Source: Sphingomonas sp. UBA1000 (GTDB lineage Bacteria > Pseudomonadota > Alphaproteobacteria > Sphingomonadales > Sphingomonadaceae). Taken from it: DNA of 16,269 nt. The position numbers and the translations under genes were made by a program. The stretch is taken from assembly GCA_002291855.1 (NCBI GenBank), contig DBAW01000218.1:1-16269 (forward strand), in the 5' to 3' direction. Below are positions 1-6,545 of this stretch, piece after piece (positions within the stretch are counted from its first letter, which is position 1; each line of letters begins with the position of its first letter). The notes under the pieces were generated by a model. That model worked only from the letters and a program-made list of their open reading frames with translations. It made no database searches and was not told the origin of the DNA.

Positions 1-1113
1 GAGCTTTATGCCCGCGACCCGCGCTCGACCGCCAAGCGCGCCGAGGCCTATCTGAAGCAGACCGGCATCGGCGACACCATCTATGTCGGCCCCGAGGCCG
101 AGTTCTTCATGTTCGACGATGTCCGGTTCGAAAATGGCTATAACACCAGCTATTACCGGATCGACGATATCGAGCTGCCGACCAACACCGGCCGCGCCTA
201 TGATGCCGGCAATCTGGGCCACCGCCCACGCGCCAAGGGCGGTTATTTCCCGGTCGCGCCGGTCGACAGCGCCGTCGACATCCGCGCCGAGATGGTCTCG
301 ACGATGCTGGAAATGGGCCTGCCCTGCGACAAGCATCATCACGAAGTCGCCGCCGCCCAGCACGAACTGGGCCTGACCTTCGGCACGCTGGTCGAAACCG
401 CCGACCGGATGCAGGTCTATAAATATGTCGTCCATCAGGTCGCGCATGCCTATGGCAAGACCGCGACGTTCATGCCCAAGCCGATCAAGGAAGATAATGG
501 CTCGGGCATGCACACCCACATGTCGATCTGGGCCGAGGGCAAGCCGCTGTTCGCGGGCAATGGCTATGCCGGCCTGTCGGAAATGTGCCTTTACTACATC
601 GGCGGCGTCATCAAGCATGCCAAGGCGCTCAATGCCTTCACCAACCCGACGACCAACAGCTACAAGCGGCTGGTGCCGGGGTATGAGGCACCGGTGTTGC
701 TCGCCTATTCGAGCCGCAACCGCTCGGCCTCGTGCCGCATCCCCTATGGCGCGGGGGCCAAGGCCAAGCGTGTCGAGTTCCGCTTCCCCGATGCGCTCGC
801 CAACCCCTATCTCGCTTATGCAGCGCTGCTGATGGCGGGGCTGGACGGCATCCAGAACCGCATCCATCCGGGCGACGCGATGGACAAGAACCTCTATGAT
901 CTGCCGCCGGCCGAGCTTGCCAATGTGCCGACCGTCTGCGGGTCGCTGCGCGAGGCGCTCGACTCGCTCGAGGCGGACATGGACTTCCTGCTCAAGGGCG
1001 ATGTGTTCAGCCGCGACCAGATCGAGGCCTATATCGAGCTGAAGCGGGCCGAGGTCGCGCGCTGGGAAATGACCCCCAGCCCGGTCGAGTTCGACATGTA
1101 TTACAGCGGCTGA
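1..1113 (+). CDS. glnA: Glutamine synthetase type I, 3' part (5' end outside window)
   Basis: Reading frame 1 is open from the first base, so the N-terminus lies upstream of the window and 370 residues are visible. The enzyme makes glutamine from glutamate, ammonia and ATP in the cytoplasm. Visible family signatures include the metal/nucleotide-site stretch around GPEAEFFMFD near the left edge, GMHTHMSIW, the NPTTNSYKRLVPGYEAPV segment and NRSASCRIP. The C-terminal KNLYDLPP motif carries the tyrosine that GlnE adenylylates in type I beta enzymes (codon 895-897), so post-translational nitrogen control is expected. The protein ends with the usual FDMYYSG. The gene is followed by an intrinsic terminator, so it does not obviously run into the next gene. 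Its usual partner glnB would lie upstream, outside the window. Identification is secure. Confidence 0.98.
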   Translation, partial: ELYARDPRSTAKRAEAYLKQTGIGDTIYVGPEAEFFMFDDVRFENGYNTSYYRIDDIELPTNTGRAYDAGNLGHRPRAKGGYFPVAPVDSAVDIRAEMVSTMLEMGLPCDKHHHEVAAAQHELGLTFGTLVETADRMQVYKYVVHQVAHAYGKTATFMPKPIKEDNGSGMHTHMSIWAEGKPLFAGNGYAGLSEMCLYYIGGVIKHAKALNAFTNPTTNSYKRLVPGYEAPVLLAYSSRNRSASCRIPYGAGAKAKRVEFRFPDALANPYLAYAALLMAGLDGIQNRIHPGDAMDKNLYDLPPAELANVPTVCGSLREALDSLEADMDFLLKGDVFSRDQIEAYIELKRAEVARWEMTPSPVEFDMYYSG

Positions 1114-1120
1114 CCGGCCG

Positions 1121-1149
1121 GCGGGCGGGCCATTTGCCGGCCCGCCCGC
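1121..1149 (+). terminator. GC-rich hairpin directly after glnA
   Basis: A perfect 11-bp stem (GCGGGCGGGCC, 1121-1131, with its complement 1139-1149) closes a 7-nt loop 8 bp after the glnA stop. No T-tract follows, so on its own it is more likely an RNA 3'-end protector or pausing element than a terminator. The true intrinsic terminator lies just downstream. Confidence 0.6.
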
Positions 1150-1168
1150 ACCGTCGATCCGCGACAAG

Positions 1169-1196
1169 ACGCCGCGCAGCGATGCGCGGCGTTTTT
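1169..1196 (+). terminator. Intrinsic terminator of glnA
   Basis: ACGCCGCGC (1169-1177) pairs perfectly with GCGCGGCGT (1184-1192) around a 6-nt loop, and a run of T follows immediately (1192-1196). This is a textbook rho-independent terminator. It separates glnA from the beta-CASP gene, whose start lies only about 40 bp further on. Confidence 0.88.
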
Positions 1197-1233
1197 GCTT
1201 GGCAGGCCGCCCGCCCCCGGCCAGTCTCGGCGC

Positions 1234-2796
1234 ATGACCAGCACCATCGCCTTTCACGGCGCGGCCGGAACCGTCACCGGGTCCTGCTACGAACTCGACC
1301 TTGGCGGCAGGAAGCTGCTGATCGATTGCGGGCTGTTCCAGGGATCGCGCAGCCTTGAGGCGCTGAACGCGGAGCCGTTTGCGTTCAACCCGCGCCGGAT
1401 CGAGGCGGTGATCCTGACCCATGCCCATCTCGATCATTCGGGGCTGCTGCCCCGGCTGGTGGCAGCGGGGTTTCACGGCGCGATCCATTGCACGCCCGAG
1501 ACGGCCGAATTGCTCGAACATCTGCTGCGCGACTCGGCGCGGATCAGCGAGCAGGATGCAGAACGGCGCAACCGCCGGCGGGACCGGGCGGACGAGCCGC
1601 CGGTCGAGCCGCTCTACACGACCGAGGATGCCGAACGCGCGCTCGCCCTGCTCCAGCCAGTGGCGCTGCGCACGCCGTTCGTGCCGGTCGAAGGCGTGAC
1701 GGTCGAGCTGTGGAACGCCGGCCATATTCTCGGCTCGGCATCGGCGCTGGTCACGCACCGGGGCATGAAGCTGCTGTTTTCCGGCGATCTCGGCCCCGAT
1801 GGCGCGACGCTGGTCGCGGACCCGGAGGCCCCGGCGGGGATCGACCATGTCATCATGGAATCAACCTATGGCGACCGGGCGCGCCCGCCGCTCGATCCCG
1901 AACAGCGGCGCGACCGGCTCGCCGCCGAGGTGATGGCGGCGCGGGCGCGCGGGGGCAATCTGCTGATCCCCAGCTTTGCGCTCGAGCGCACGCAGGAGCT
2001 GCTGCTCGACCTGGCCGTGCTCATCAACCGCGGCCGGCTGCCCAACGCGCAGATCTTCATCGATTCGCCGCTCGCCACCCGCATCACCCGTGTCTTTGCC
2101 CGCCATGCGGCCCGGCTGGACGATGTCGACGATGCCCATGTGTTCGCGCATCCGGCGTTTCATTATGTCGAAACGGTCGAACAGTCGCGCGCGCTGGAAC
2201 GGCTGTCGGGGGCGATCATCATCGCCGGGTCGGGCATGTGCGAGGGCGGGCGCATCCGCTATCACCTGATCGACAATCTGGCGCGCAGCGACTCCACGCT
2301 GCTGTTCATCGGCTATCAGGCGACCGGCACGCTGGGGCGCACAATCCTTGACGGCGCGCAGCGGGTGCGGATTTCGGGCCATGACGTCGCCGTGCGGCTG
2401 ACGGTGCGACAGCTTGACGATTATTCCGCCCATGCCGACCGCGACGGGCTGATCGCCTGGGCACGGGCACGCCGGCCGGTGGCGGGCACGCTGTTCCTCA
2501 CGCACGGCGAGGCGGACGCGCTGGCGGCGCTGGCCGGGGCGCTGGGCGCGGACTTTGCCGATGTCGCGACGCCGGCACTGGGCGAGACCTGGGTGCTGAC
2601 CCCGGCCGGTCCCGCCGTCCGTCGGGGCGCCGCCCGCGCCGATGTGCGCGAGATCCTCGGGCGCGGCTGGCAGAATGATTATGCCGAGCTTGCGGTCAAT
2701 CTGCGCCGCGATCTGGGCCGGATCGAAGACCCGGCGCGCCGCCGCGCCGCGATCGCCGAACTGCGCGCGGTGCTGGACGCCTATCGCCGTCCCTGA
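1234..2796 (+). CDS. MBL-fold / beta-CASP RNA exonuclease-like metallohydrolase
   Basis: The 520-aa product belongs to the metallo-beta-lactamase family with a beta-CASP insert (CPSF3/YSH1-like, COG1236 type), which acts on RNA with two zinc ions. The MBL signature THAHLDH gives H63, H65, D67 and H68. Further ligands are H164 (AGHILGS) and D185 (FSGDLG). The beta-CASP region holds ESTYGDR (209-215), GSGMCEGGR (332-340), H400 in YSAHAD and H424 in THGE, so all catalytic positions appear intact. The C-terminal ~60 residues form the usual small extension. I chose ATG 1234 over an upstream TTG at 1195, which lies inside the glnA terminator. The Shine-Dalgarno is weak. The real RNA substrate in these bacteria is unknown; family assignment is firm, exact role is not. 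Confidence 0.93.
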   Translation: MTSTIAFHGAAGTVTGSCYELDLGGRKLLIDCGLFQGSRSLEALNAEPFAFNPRRIEAVILTHAHLDHSGLLPRLVAAGFHGAIHCTPETAELLEHLLRDSARISEQDAERRNRRRDRADEPPVEPLYTTEDAERALALLQPVALRTPFVPVEGVTVELWNAGHILGSASALVTHRGMKLLFSGDLGPDGATLVADPEAPAGIDHVIMESTYGDRARPPLDPEQRRDRLAAEVMAARARGGNLLIPSFALERTQELLLDLAVLINRGRLPNAQIFIDSPLATRITRVFARHAARLDDVDDAHVFAHPAFHYVETVEQSRALERLSGAIIIAGSGMCEGGRIRYHLIDNLARSDSTLLFIGYQATGTLGRTILDGAQRVRISGHDVAVRLTVRQLDDYSAHADRDGLIAWARARRPVAGTLFLTHGEADALAALAGALGADFADVATPALGETWVLTPAGPAVRRGAARADVREILGRGWQNDYAELAVNLRRDLGRIEDPARRRAAIAELRAVLDAYRRP

Positions 2797-2810
2797 CGGG
2801 CGAACAACTC

Positions 2811-2827
2811 CATTCTGGAGCAGAATG
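2811..2827. repeat. Short inverted repeat after the beta-CASP gene
   Basis: CATTCT (2811-2816) and AGAATG (2822-2827) form a perfect 6-bp dyad around GGAGC, 14 bp after the beta-CASP stop. It lacks a T-tract. It could be a weak 3' hairpin of the upstream gene or part of the control region of the following HTH gene. Confidence 0.45.
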
Positions 2828-2897
2828 CCTAGGATTCTACCTAGACAAATAGGAATATGAGCGCTGGATAGGGAAATGCCTATTCAATGCCCTATCC
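2828..2897. promoter_or_regulatory. Cluster of CCTA/TAGG half-sites, candidate operator/promoter region
   Basis: This is a locally AT-rich stretch upstream of the 56-aa HTH-like gene. CCTA occurs at 2828, 2840, 2879 and 2891, and its complement TAGG at 2830, 2850 and 2869. Start-to-start distances between successive elements (taking the overlapping CCTAGG as one) are 12, 10, 19, 10 and 12, close to helical-turn multiples. It also contains the perfect dyad GGATAGGG (2866-2873) / CCCTATCC (2890-2897) and the dyad AATAGG (2848-2853) / CCTATT (2879-2884). The pattern resembles a multi-site operator, but binding by the neighbouring protein is inference. I could not place a convincing -35/-10 pair. 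Confidence 0.5.
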
Positions 2898-2909
2898 GGA
2901 GTCTTCGCA

Positions 2910-3080
2910 ATGATCCTCAGGCGAATCGAGAAATATCTGCGCGACCATGCCATGGCCCCGACGCGGTTCGGCCGCACGGTCGCCAACGATCCCCGGCTGG
3001 TGTTCGACATGCGCCGCGGGCGCGAGCCGACCGCGCGCATGGCCGCGCGGATCGAGGCGTTTCTGGACCAGCCGCAATGA
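2910..3080 (+). CDS. Small helix-turn-helix-like protein (56 aa)
   Basis: ATG 2910 is preceded by GGAG (2898-2901) at a spacing of 8, which fixes the start. The 56-aa product is basic and probably helical: an N-terminal IEKYLRDHAM helix, then PTRFGRTVANDPRLV and FDMRRGREPTARMAARIEAF. The pattern of a helix, a tight turn and a basic RRGREP segment is like the small XRE-type HTH proteins common in sphingomonads, which I recognise as a type but not by name. Its stop overlaps the ATG of the next gene by 4 bp (ATGA), so the two are translationally coupled. The clustered CCTA/TAGG sites upstream suggest possible autoregulation. DNA binding is inferred, not shown. Confidence 0.75.
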   Translation: MILRRIEKYLRDHAMAPTRFGRTVANDPRLVFDMRRGREPTARMAARIEAFLDQPQ

Positions 3081-3346
3081 CCGATCCGCACCGCGCCCTG
3101 CACCGCGCACTGGTGCGCCTCTATCCCAGCTGGACCTTGCTGTCGTCCGAGACAACCCCTTGGGCAAGCGTCACATTTTACGGGATGCGGCATGTCATGC
3201 ACTATCGCGGCCCAGCCCCGGACGCATCGCTTGGCGAGCAGGAGCTTGCCCTTGCCGGGCATCTGGTCGCCGATATTTCCGCCCGGGTGCAGGACGGTGT
3301 GATCGTCATCGAGGCATTAACGATCGAAACCGGCGAACCAGTGTAG
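3077..3346 (+). CDS. Unknown 89-aa protein, translationally coupled to the HTH-like gene
   Basis: The start ATG (3077) overlaps the upstream stop as ATGA, so no separate ribosome site is needed. The frame is open further upstream to 2876, but that part lies over the HTH-like gene and is not believed. The 89 residues are soluble with no signal peptide or membrane segment. Aromatic and histidine residues cluster in the middle (VTFYGMRHVMHYRG, 32-45), and an alternating hydrophobic C-terminus (VIVIEALTIET) looks like beta strands. I do not recognise the family. The tight coupling suggests that it works with, or modulates, the small HTH-like protein. Confidence 0.68.
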   Translation: MTDPHRALHRALVRLYPSWTLLSSETTPWASVTFYGMRHVMHYRGPAPDASLGEQELALAGHLVADISARVQDGVIVIEALTIETGEPV

Positions 3347-3375
3347 AAACCCCAGCTTGGCGCGCCGCCGGCCAT

Positions 3376-3385
3376 GGCTATAGCC
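3376..3385. repeat. 10-bp palindrome upstream of the degenerate BLUF gene
   Basis: GGCTATAGCC is a perfect palindrome 35 bp before the ATG at 3421, in the 74-bp gap after the 89-aa gene. It could be a protein-binding site; nothing else supports a function. Confidence 0.3.
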
Positions 3386-3420
3386 GGAAGCATTCCCTTT
3401 GGACCCGACACCATCGCGCC

Positions 3421-3840
3421 ATGCTCGAGCGGATCATCCTCGTCAGCAAGACACCGAGTGCGGGCGCGCGGATCGGCCCTGATTTCGTGCCTTGCGGGGC
3501 GATTATCCGCACGTCGACCGAACCGCTGACCGGGGCGTGGATTTCAACCGGTGCGCACTGCGCCGAACTGATCGAAGGATCGCCAGCCGGGCTGGACGGC
3601 ATCATCGGCATGCTTCCCGTGGTGCGGCAGGGCCAGCATCACCGGCTGGTCCTGCGCGAGGAAATCGACAGCCGCGGCTTTGGCGGCTGGCACACCGCCT
3701 ATTCGGGCGAGGCAACCTATGTCGACCGCCAGATCCGGGCGTTTCTGGTCGACGATTTCGGGCCGCTGTCACGCGACGATGCCGCCCGCCGGCTGAGCGA
3801 GCTGATTGTCCAGCTGGTGCTTGCACAGACCGAAACCTGA
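3421..3840 (+). CDS. Degenerate BLUF-like protein lacking the photochemical residues
   Basis: This 139-aa protein aligns by eye along its length with the true BLUF protein encoded 228 bp downstream. MLERIILVSKT matches MLETIVYVSRS, LTGAWIS matches ISGALLY, CAELIEG matches FAQILEG, and GGWHTAYSG...YVDRQI matches ALWACAYSG...FVDRHI. BLUF domains bind FAD and sense blue light through a Tyr-Gln pair. Here the Tyr is Leu7, the Gln is Glu49 and the flavin-binding Asn position is Thr31. Only the Trp (W90) remains. I therefore predict a BLUF fold that cannot perform the normal photocycle and may not bind flavin. No clear Shine-Dalgarno precedes ATG 3421, but homology to the downstream protein begins exactly there. 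The fold is supported by the alignment; loss of light sensing is inference. Confidence 0.72.
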   Translation: MLERIILVSKTPSAGARIGPDFVPCGAIIRTSTEPLTGAWISTGAHCAELIEGSPAGLDGIIGMLPVVRQGQHHRLVLREEIDSRGFGGWHTAYSGEATYVDRQIRAFLVDDFGPLSRDDAARRLSELIVQLVLAQTET

Positions 3841-4067
3841 CAAAGGTCGTGCGCGGCCGCCACGGGTTCGACATCGGAGACAGGCAAAATCGACGCCATG
3901 TCGATATCGTTTCTGCAATTTCGCATGATATGATATCAGATTCCCGATACGTGCGTTTCGTCACGGAAATATTTTTCCGCTCCTGCTGCGCCAGTACGAC
4001 AAGATTCGGGGCAATTGTTCGTTCCCTTTTATTGCGTCCGACAAGACTGATCCATGTGAGGAATAAC
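3841..4067. other. AT-richer intergenic region between the two BLUF genes
   Basis: These 227 bp hold no convincing gene and are less GC-rich than the surroundings. Two dyads are visible: TGATAT-G-ATATCA (3926-3938) and CGGAAA-TATT-TTTCCG (3964-3979). Both are plausible protein-binding sites or RNA stem-loops. The downstream frame stays open back through this region, but base composition and the position of the BLUF domain argue that it is not coding. No confident -35/-10 pair was found, though this is the obvious place for the promoter of the BLUF gene. Confidence 0.5.
3926..3938. promoter_or_regulatory. TGATATGATATCA dyad, candidate operator
   Basis: A perfect 6-bp inverted repeat with a single central G, rich in A/T within a GC-rich genome. 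It sits 130 bp upstream of the TTG start of the BLUF gene. The regulator is unknown. Confidence 0.4.
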
Positions 4068-4505
4068 TTGCTCGAGACGATTGTATATGTGAGCAGATCG
4101 CTGATCCCGGCCGCCGATGCGCGGCAGGAGGTCGACAATATTGTCGACCGTGCGATGCAGGCGAACCGGGTTGCCGACATCTCCGGGGCGTTGCTCTACA
4201 CCGGCGGGCATTTCGCGCAGATATTGGAGGGCGAGGCCGACCGGCTGGATCCGCTGATTGCGCGCATTGCCGCAGACCGCCGTCATGGCGACGTCACCAT
4301 CCTGCTGCGCGGCCCGCTGGCCGAACGACGCTTTGCGCTCTGGGCCTGCGCCTATTCCGGCCCGTCGCATTTCGTCGACCGGCACATCGCCCCCTTCACC
4401 TGCCTGCGCAAAGGCGGATCGGCCTGCGTGATCGCCGCCGACCGCATTCTGGGCATCGCCAGCCGCTTCATCGCCCGCCAGACGCCGGTGCCCTCCCTCA
4501 CTTGA
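4068..4505 (+). CDS. Short BLUF-domain blue-light photoreceptor
   Basis: This 145-aa protein is a stand-alone BLUF domain (PixD/BlrB-like size) with a short helical C-terminus. BLUF proteins bind FAD and rearrange a Tyr-Gln-flavin hydrogen-bond network under blue light. The key residues are present: Y7 (VYVSRS), N33 (MQANR), Q51 (FAQILEG) and W92 (FALWACAYSG), plus the conserved ADRRHGDVTILL block. The Met that normally follows the Trp by two residues (AppA M106) is Cys94 here. I chose TTG 4068: GAGGA (4058-4062) sits just upstream and the domain starts immediately. GTG 4056 is an alternative. No output domain is fused, so it presumably signals by protein contact; the neighbouring degenerate BLUF protein is an obvious candidate partner. 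Family assignment is secure. Confidence 0.9.
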   Translation: MLETIVYVSRSLIPAADARQEVDNIVDRAMQANRVADISGALLYTGGHFAQILEGEADRLDPLIARIAADRRHGDVTILLRGPLAERRFALWACAYSGPSHFVDRHIAPFTCLRKGGSACVIAADRILGIASRFIARQTPVPSLT

Positions 4506-4536
4506 CCGCTGCCGGACGCGGAACGATCCTGCGCAC

Positions 4537-4600
4537 CGGGCATTGCCCGTCGGGACGGCGTGCACGGTGCCCCCGTGCCGCGCTGCATGCCCCCGATGCA
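4537..4600 (+). repeat. Three consecutive dyads between the BLUF and mscS genes
   Basis: The 119-bp gap contains CGGGCA-T-TGCCCG (4537-4549), GCACGG-N5-CCGTGC (4562-4578) and TGCAT-N7-ATGCA (4584-4600) in series. No T-tract follows, so they are not classical intrinsic terminators. They would fold in the 5' leader of the channel mRNA, or act as a 3' structure of the BLUF transcript. Confidence 0.45.
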
Positions 4601-4624
4601 TGACCGTATCAGGAGACACATTCG

Positions 4625-5773
4625 TTGCCGACCACGCCCGATGCCGACTGGGCGGGCCTGTCCGCCCGCTTTTCAACGCGCCTGTCTGCGCTGGTCGACC
4701 AGCTGATCGTCTGGATCCGCGATCAGGGCGCGGGATTGCTGCTCGCGCTGGCCGCGGCCGCTTTGCTTGTCGCCGTCCTGCTGGGGCTGCGCCGGCTCGG
4801 GTCGCAGCTGTGCCGGCGCGATGAACACGACCATGGCTGGGCCGCGATCCTCGGCCGTGCGGTCAACCGCACCGGCAATCTGTTCATCCTGGCGGTCGCC
4901 GCGCGGCTGGTGGTCAATTATTCCGACGCGCCGGCGGCGATCGCCGAGCCGGTGCGCATCGCCTTCGTCGTCGCCGTCACCCTGCAGGCGACGCTGTGGG
5001 CGCGCGAAATCATCATCGGGCTGATCGAATACCGGACCGAGGCCGGCCAGCATGACACGCTCGGCAGCGCGCTCGGCCTGATCCGGCTGCTGGTCACGGT
5101 CGCGCTGTTCATCGTCGCCACCATCGTCATTCTCGACAATATCGGCGTCAACGTCACCGGCCTCGTCGCGGGGCTGGGCATTGGCGGCATCGCCATCGGC
5201 CTCGCCGCACAGGGCATTTTTGCCGATCTGTTCGCGGCGCTGTCGATCCTGTTCGACCGGCCGTTCCGGCGCGGCGACGCCATCGCCTATGACCAGACAT
5301 CGGCGACCGTCGAGGCCATCGGGCTGAAATCCACGCGGCTGCGCGCGGTCAGCGGCGAGCAGCGGGTGATTTCCAACAAGCAGCTGCTGGACAAGGAAAT
5401 CCGCAACATGTCGCGGCTGGAGCGGCGGCGCGGGCGCTTTCTGCTGTCGCTGGTCTACCACACCGATCCGGACCGGGCGGCCGCCCTGCCCGCCCTGCTG
5501 CGCGAGCTGGTCGAGGGGCTGGGTCATCATTTCGTGCGCGCCGGTTTTGTCGGCTTCGCCGCCAGCTCGCTCGACTTCGAGCTCGAGTTCGATGTCGAGT
5601 CGGACGATTACGAAACGTTCATCGCCGCGCGCCACGCGCTCGGCATGGCGATCCTGATGCGCTTCCGCAGCGACGGGCTGGAGTTCGCCTATCCGACCCA
5701 GACCACCCTGACCGCCGCCCCGGACGGGCGGCTGGTCATGCCCTATGCGACCGCAGGGGACCGGGACGGCTGA
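4625..5773 (+). CDS. MscS-family mechanosensitive ion channel
   Basis: This 382-aa inner-membrane protein of the small-conductance mechanosensitive channel family releases solutes when membrane tension rises. TTG 4625 is the likely start, with AGGAG (4611-4615) 9 bp upstream. Hydrophobic segments lie at about 36-57, 84-98, 110-135 and 152-171. The glycine/alanine-rich pore helix follows (about 177-212, GLVAGLGIGGIAIGLAAQG). After the membrane comes the MscS beta domain (RPFRRGDAIAYDQ, then VISNKQLL matching the usual PN.xL block) and a C-terminal alpha/beta domain ending near 370. There is more N-terminal membrane sequence than in minimal E. coli MscS. It is convergent with the next gene, with only 21 bp between stops. 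Assignment is firm; the physiological stimulus is assumed from the family. Confidence 0.93.
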   Translation: MPTTPDADWAGLSARFSTRLSALVDQLIVWIRDQGAGLLLALAAAALLVAVLLGLRRLGSQLCRRDEHDHGWAAILGRAVNRTGNLFILAVAARLVVNYSDAPAAIAEPVRIAFVVAVTLQATLWAREIIIGLIEYRTEAGQHDTLGSALGLIRLLVTVALFIVATIVILDNIGVNVTGLVAGLGIGGIAIGLAAQGIFADLFAALSILFDRPFRRGDAIAYDQTSATVEAIGLKSTRLRAVSGEQRVISNKQLLDKEIRNMSRLERRRGRFLLSLVYHTDPDRAAALPALLRELVEGLGHHFVRAGFVGFAASSLDFELEFDVESDDYETFIAARHALGMAILMRFRSDGLEFAYPTQTTLTAAPDGRLVMPYATAGDRDG

Positions 5774-5794
5774 GCGCCCGGCCCGCGCGGCCCG

Positions 5795-6346
5795 TCAGTG
5801 GCGGGCGGCGGAGGTGTCGATCTTTTCCACCCATTGCGGGAAAAAGGCAGGCGATCGGCTGGACCAGCCCGGTGCGGTCGCCGCCGCCTCGCTGATCGAC
5901 TGGAGCAGCCGCCGGCGCTTGTCGGGATGCAGGTGCGGCAGCGCCGCCGCCGCGCAAAACGCGCTCGGCAGCCAGGGGCGCACCGCCGGGCCGATCAGCC
6001 GCTCATACAGAAAACGATAAGCGGAAAAGCTCGCCAGCCGGTCCTGCCCCAGATCGAAGGCGCTGACCGTGACCAGCGGCGTCATGAACGGCTCGATCGC
6101 GTCCAGCCCGCTGTCGTCAGGCACCATATTGCGCAGGCCCGGCAGGCGTTCATAGACGCGCATCTGTGCCTTGATGCTCGCTGCCTCGACAACATCGCGC
6201 GACCACAGGTTGATCGCATCGTCCCGTTCAAGCCCGATATCGAGCGAGCGGCGAATGTAGCGCTGCGTGCGCGAGGGAAAGCTGGCGAACTCTTTCATTT
6301 CCACCAGCGCCAGCGCACCTGCGGCAGGCCCGACCCTATGACCCAT
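5795..6346 (-). CDS. Unrecognised 183-aa protein
   Basis: On the minus strand, ATG 6346 has GGAG about 7 bp upstream (GGAGAAGACA then ATG), which decides the start over the longer open frame beginning at 6436. The product has no clear signal peptide, no confident membrane segment and no motif I can name. It looks mainly helical. Notable stretches are SRTQRYIRRSLDIGLERDDA (25-44), a central aromatic-rich block around FSAYRFLYERL (107-117), and a C-terminus with FFPQWVEKID. A phasin-like or other small helical soluble protein is possible but unsupported. It is convergent with the channel gene and followed upstream by about 200 bp of non-coding DNA, so it is probably its own unit. Confidence 0.75.
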   Translation of the reverse strand: MGHRVGPAAGALALVEMKEFASFPSRTQRYIRRSLDIGLERDDAINLWSRDVVEAASIKAQMRVYERLPGLRNMVPDDSGLDAIEPFMTPLVTVSAFDLGQDRLASFSAYRFLYERLIGPAVRPWLPSAFCAAAALPHLHPDKRRRLLQSISEAAATAPGWSSRSPAFFPQWVEKIDTSAARH

Positions 6347-6432
6347 TGTCTTCTCCGACCTTGCTGTCGGAGGCGATCTTGCGGGGAATGAGGTTGATCG
6401 CCCGTTAACCGCCCCTTCCGGACAGAATCGAA

Positions 6433-6448
6433 GCAAAAACTTTTTTGC
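6433..6448. repeat. A/T-tract dyad upstream of the 183-aa gene
   Basis: GCAAAAA (6433-6439) and TTTTTGC (6442-6448) face each other with two bases between. The 199-bp gap (6347-6545) between two minus-strand genes also contains a GTTAAC palindrome. It may include the promoter of the 183-aa gene; I saw no reliable -35/-10 pair. The short A/T stem is too weak to be a normal terminator. Confidence 0.3.
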
Positions 6449-6545
6449 AGTGCAACAGGATTTCGACCAACCACACTTTAACGCAACGAAATGTCAGGCA
6501 AGCGGCGCAGCAACAACGCCGATCGGAGACGTCGAAAACGCTGCG

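Noticed and set aside
1861..2505. 214-codon open frame antisense to the beta-CASP gene
   Set aside because: Lies wholly inside a well-supported gene and shows no domain pattern or ribosome site.
3492..4067. Long N-terminal extension of the BLUF protein in the same open frame
   Set aside because: It runs over the degenerate BLUF gene in another frame and through AT-rich non-coding DNA; the domain and ribosome site place the start at 4068.
4673..5635. 320-codon open frame antisense to the channel gene
   Set aside because: Composition dominated by Asp, Arg, Gln and Gly, a mirror of the MscS coding strand.
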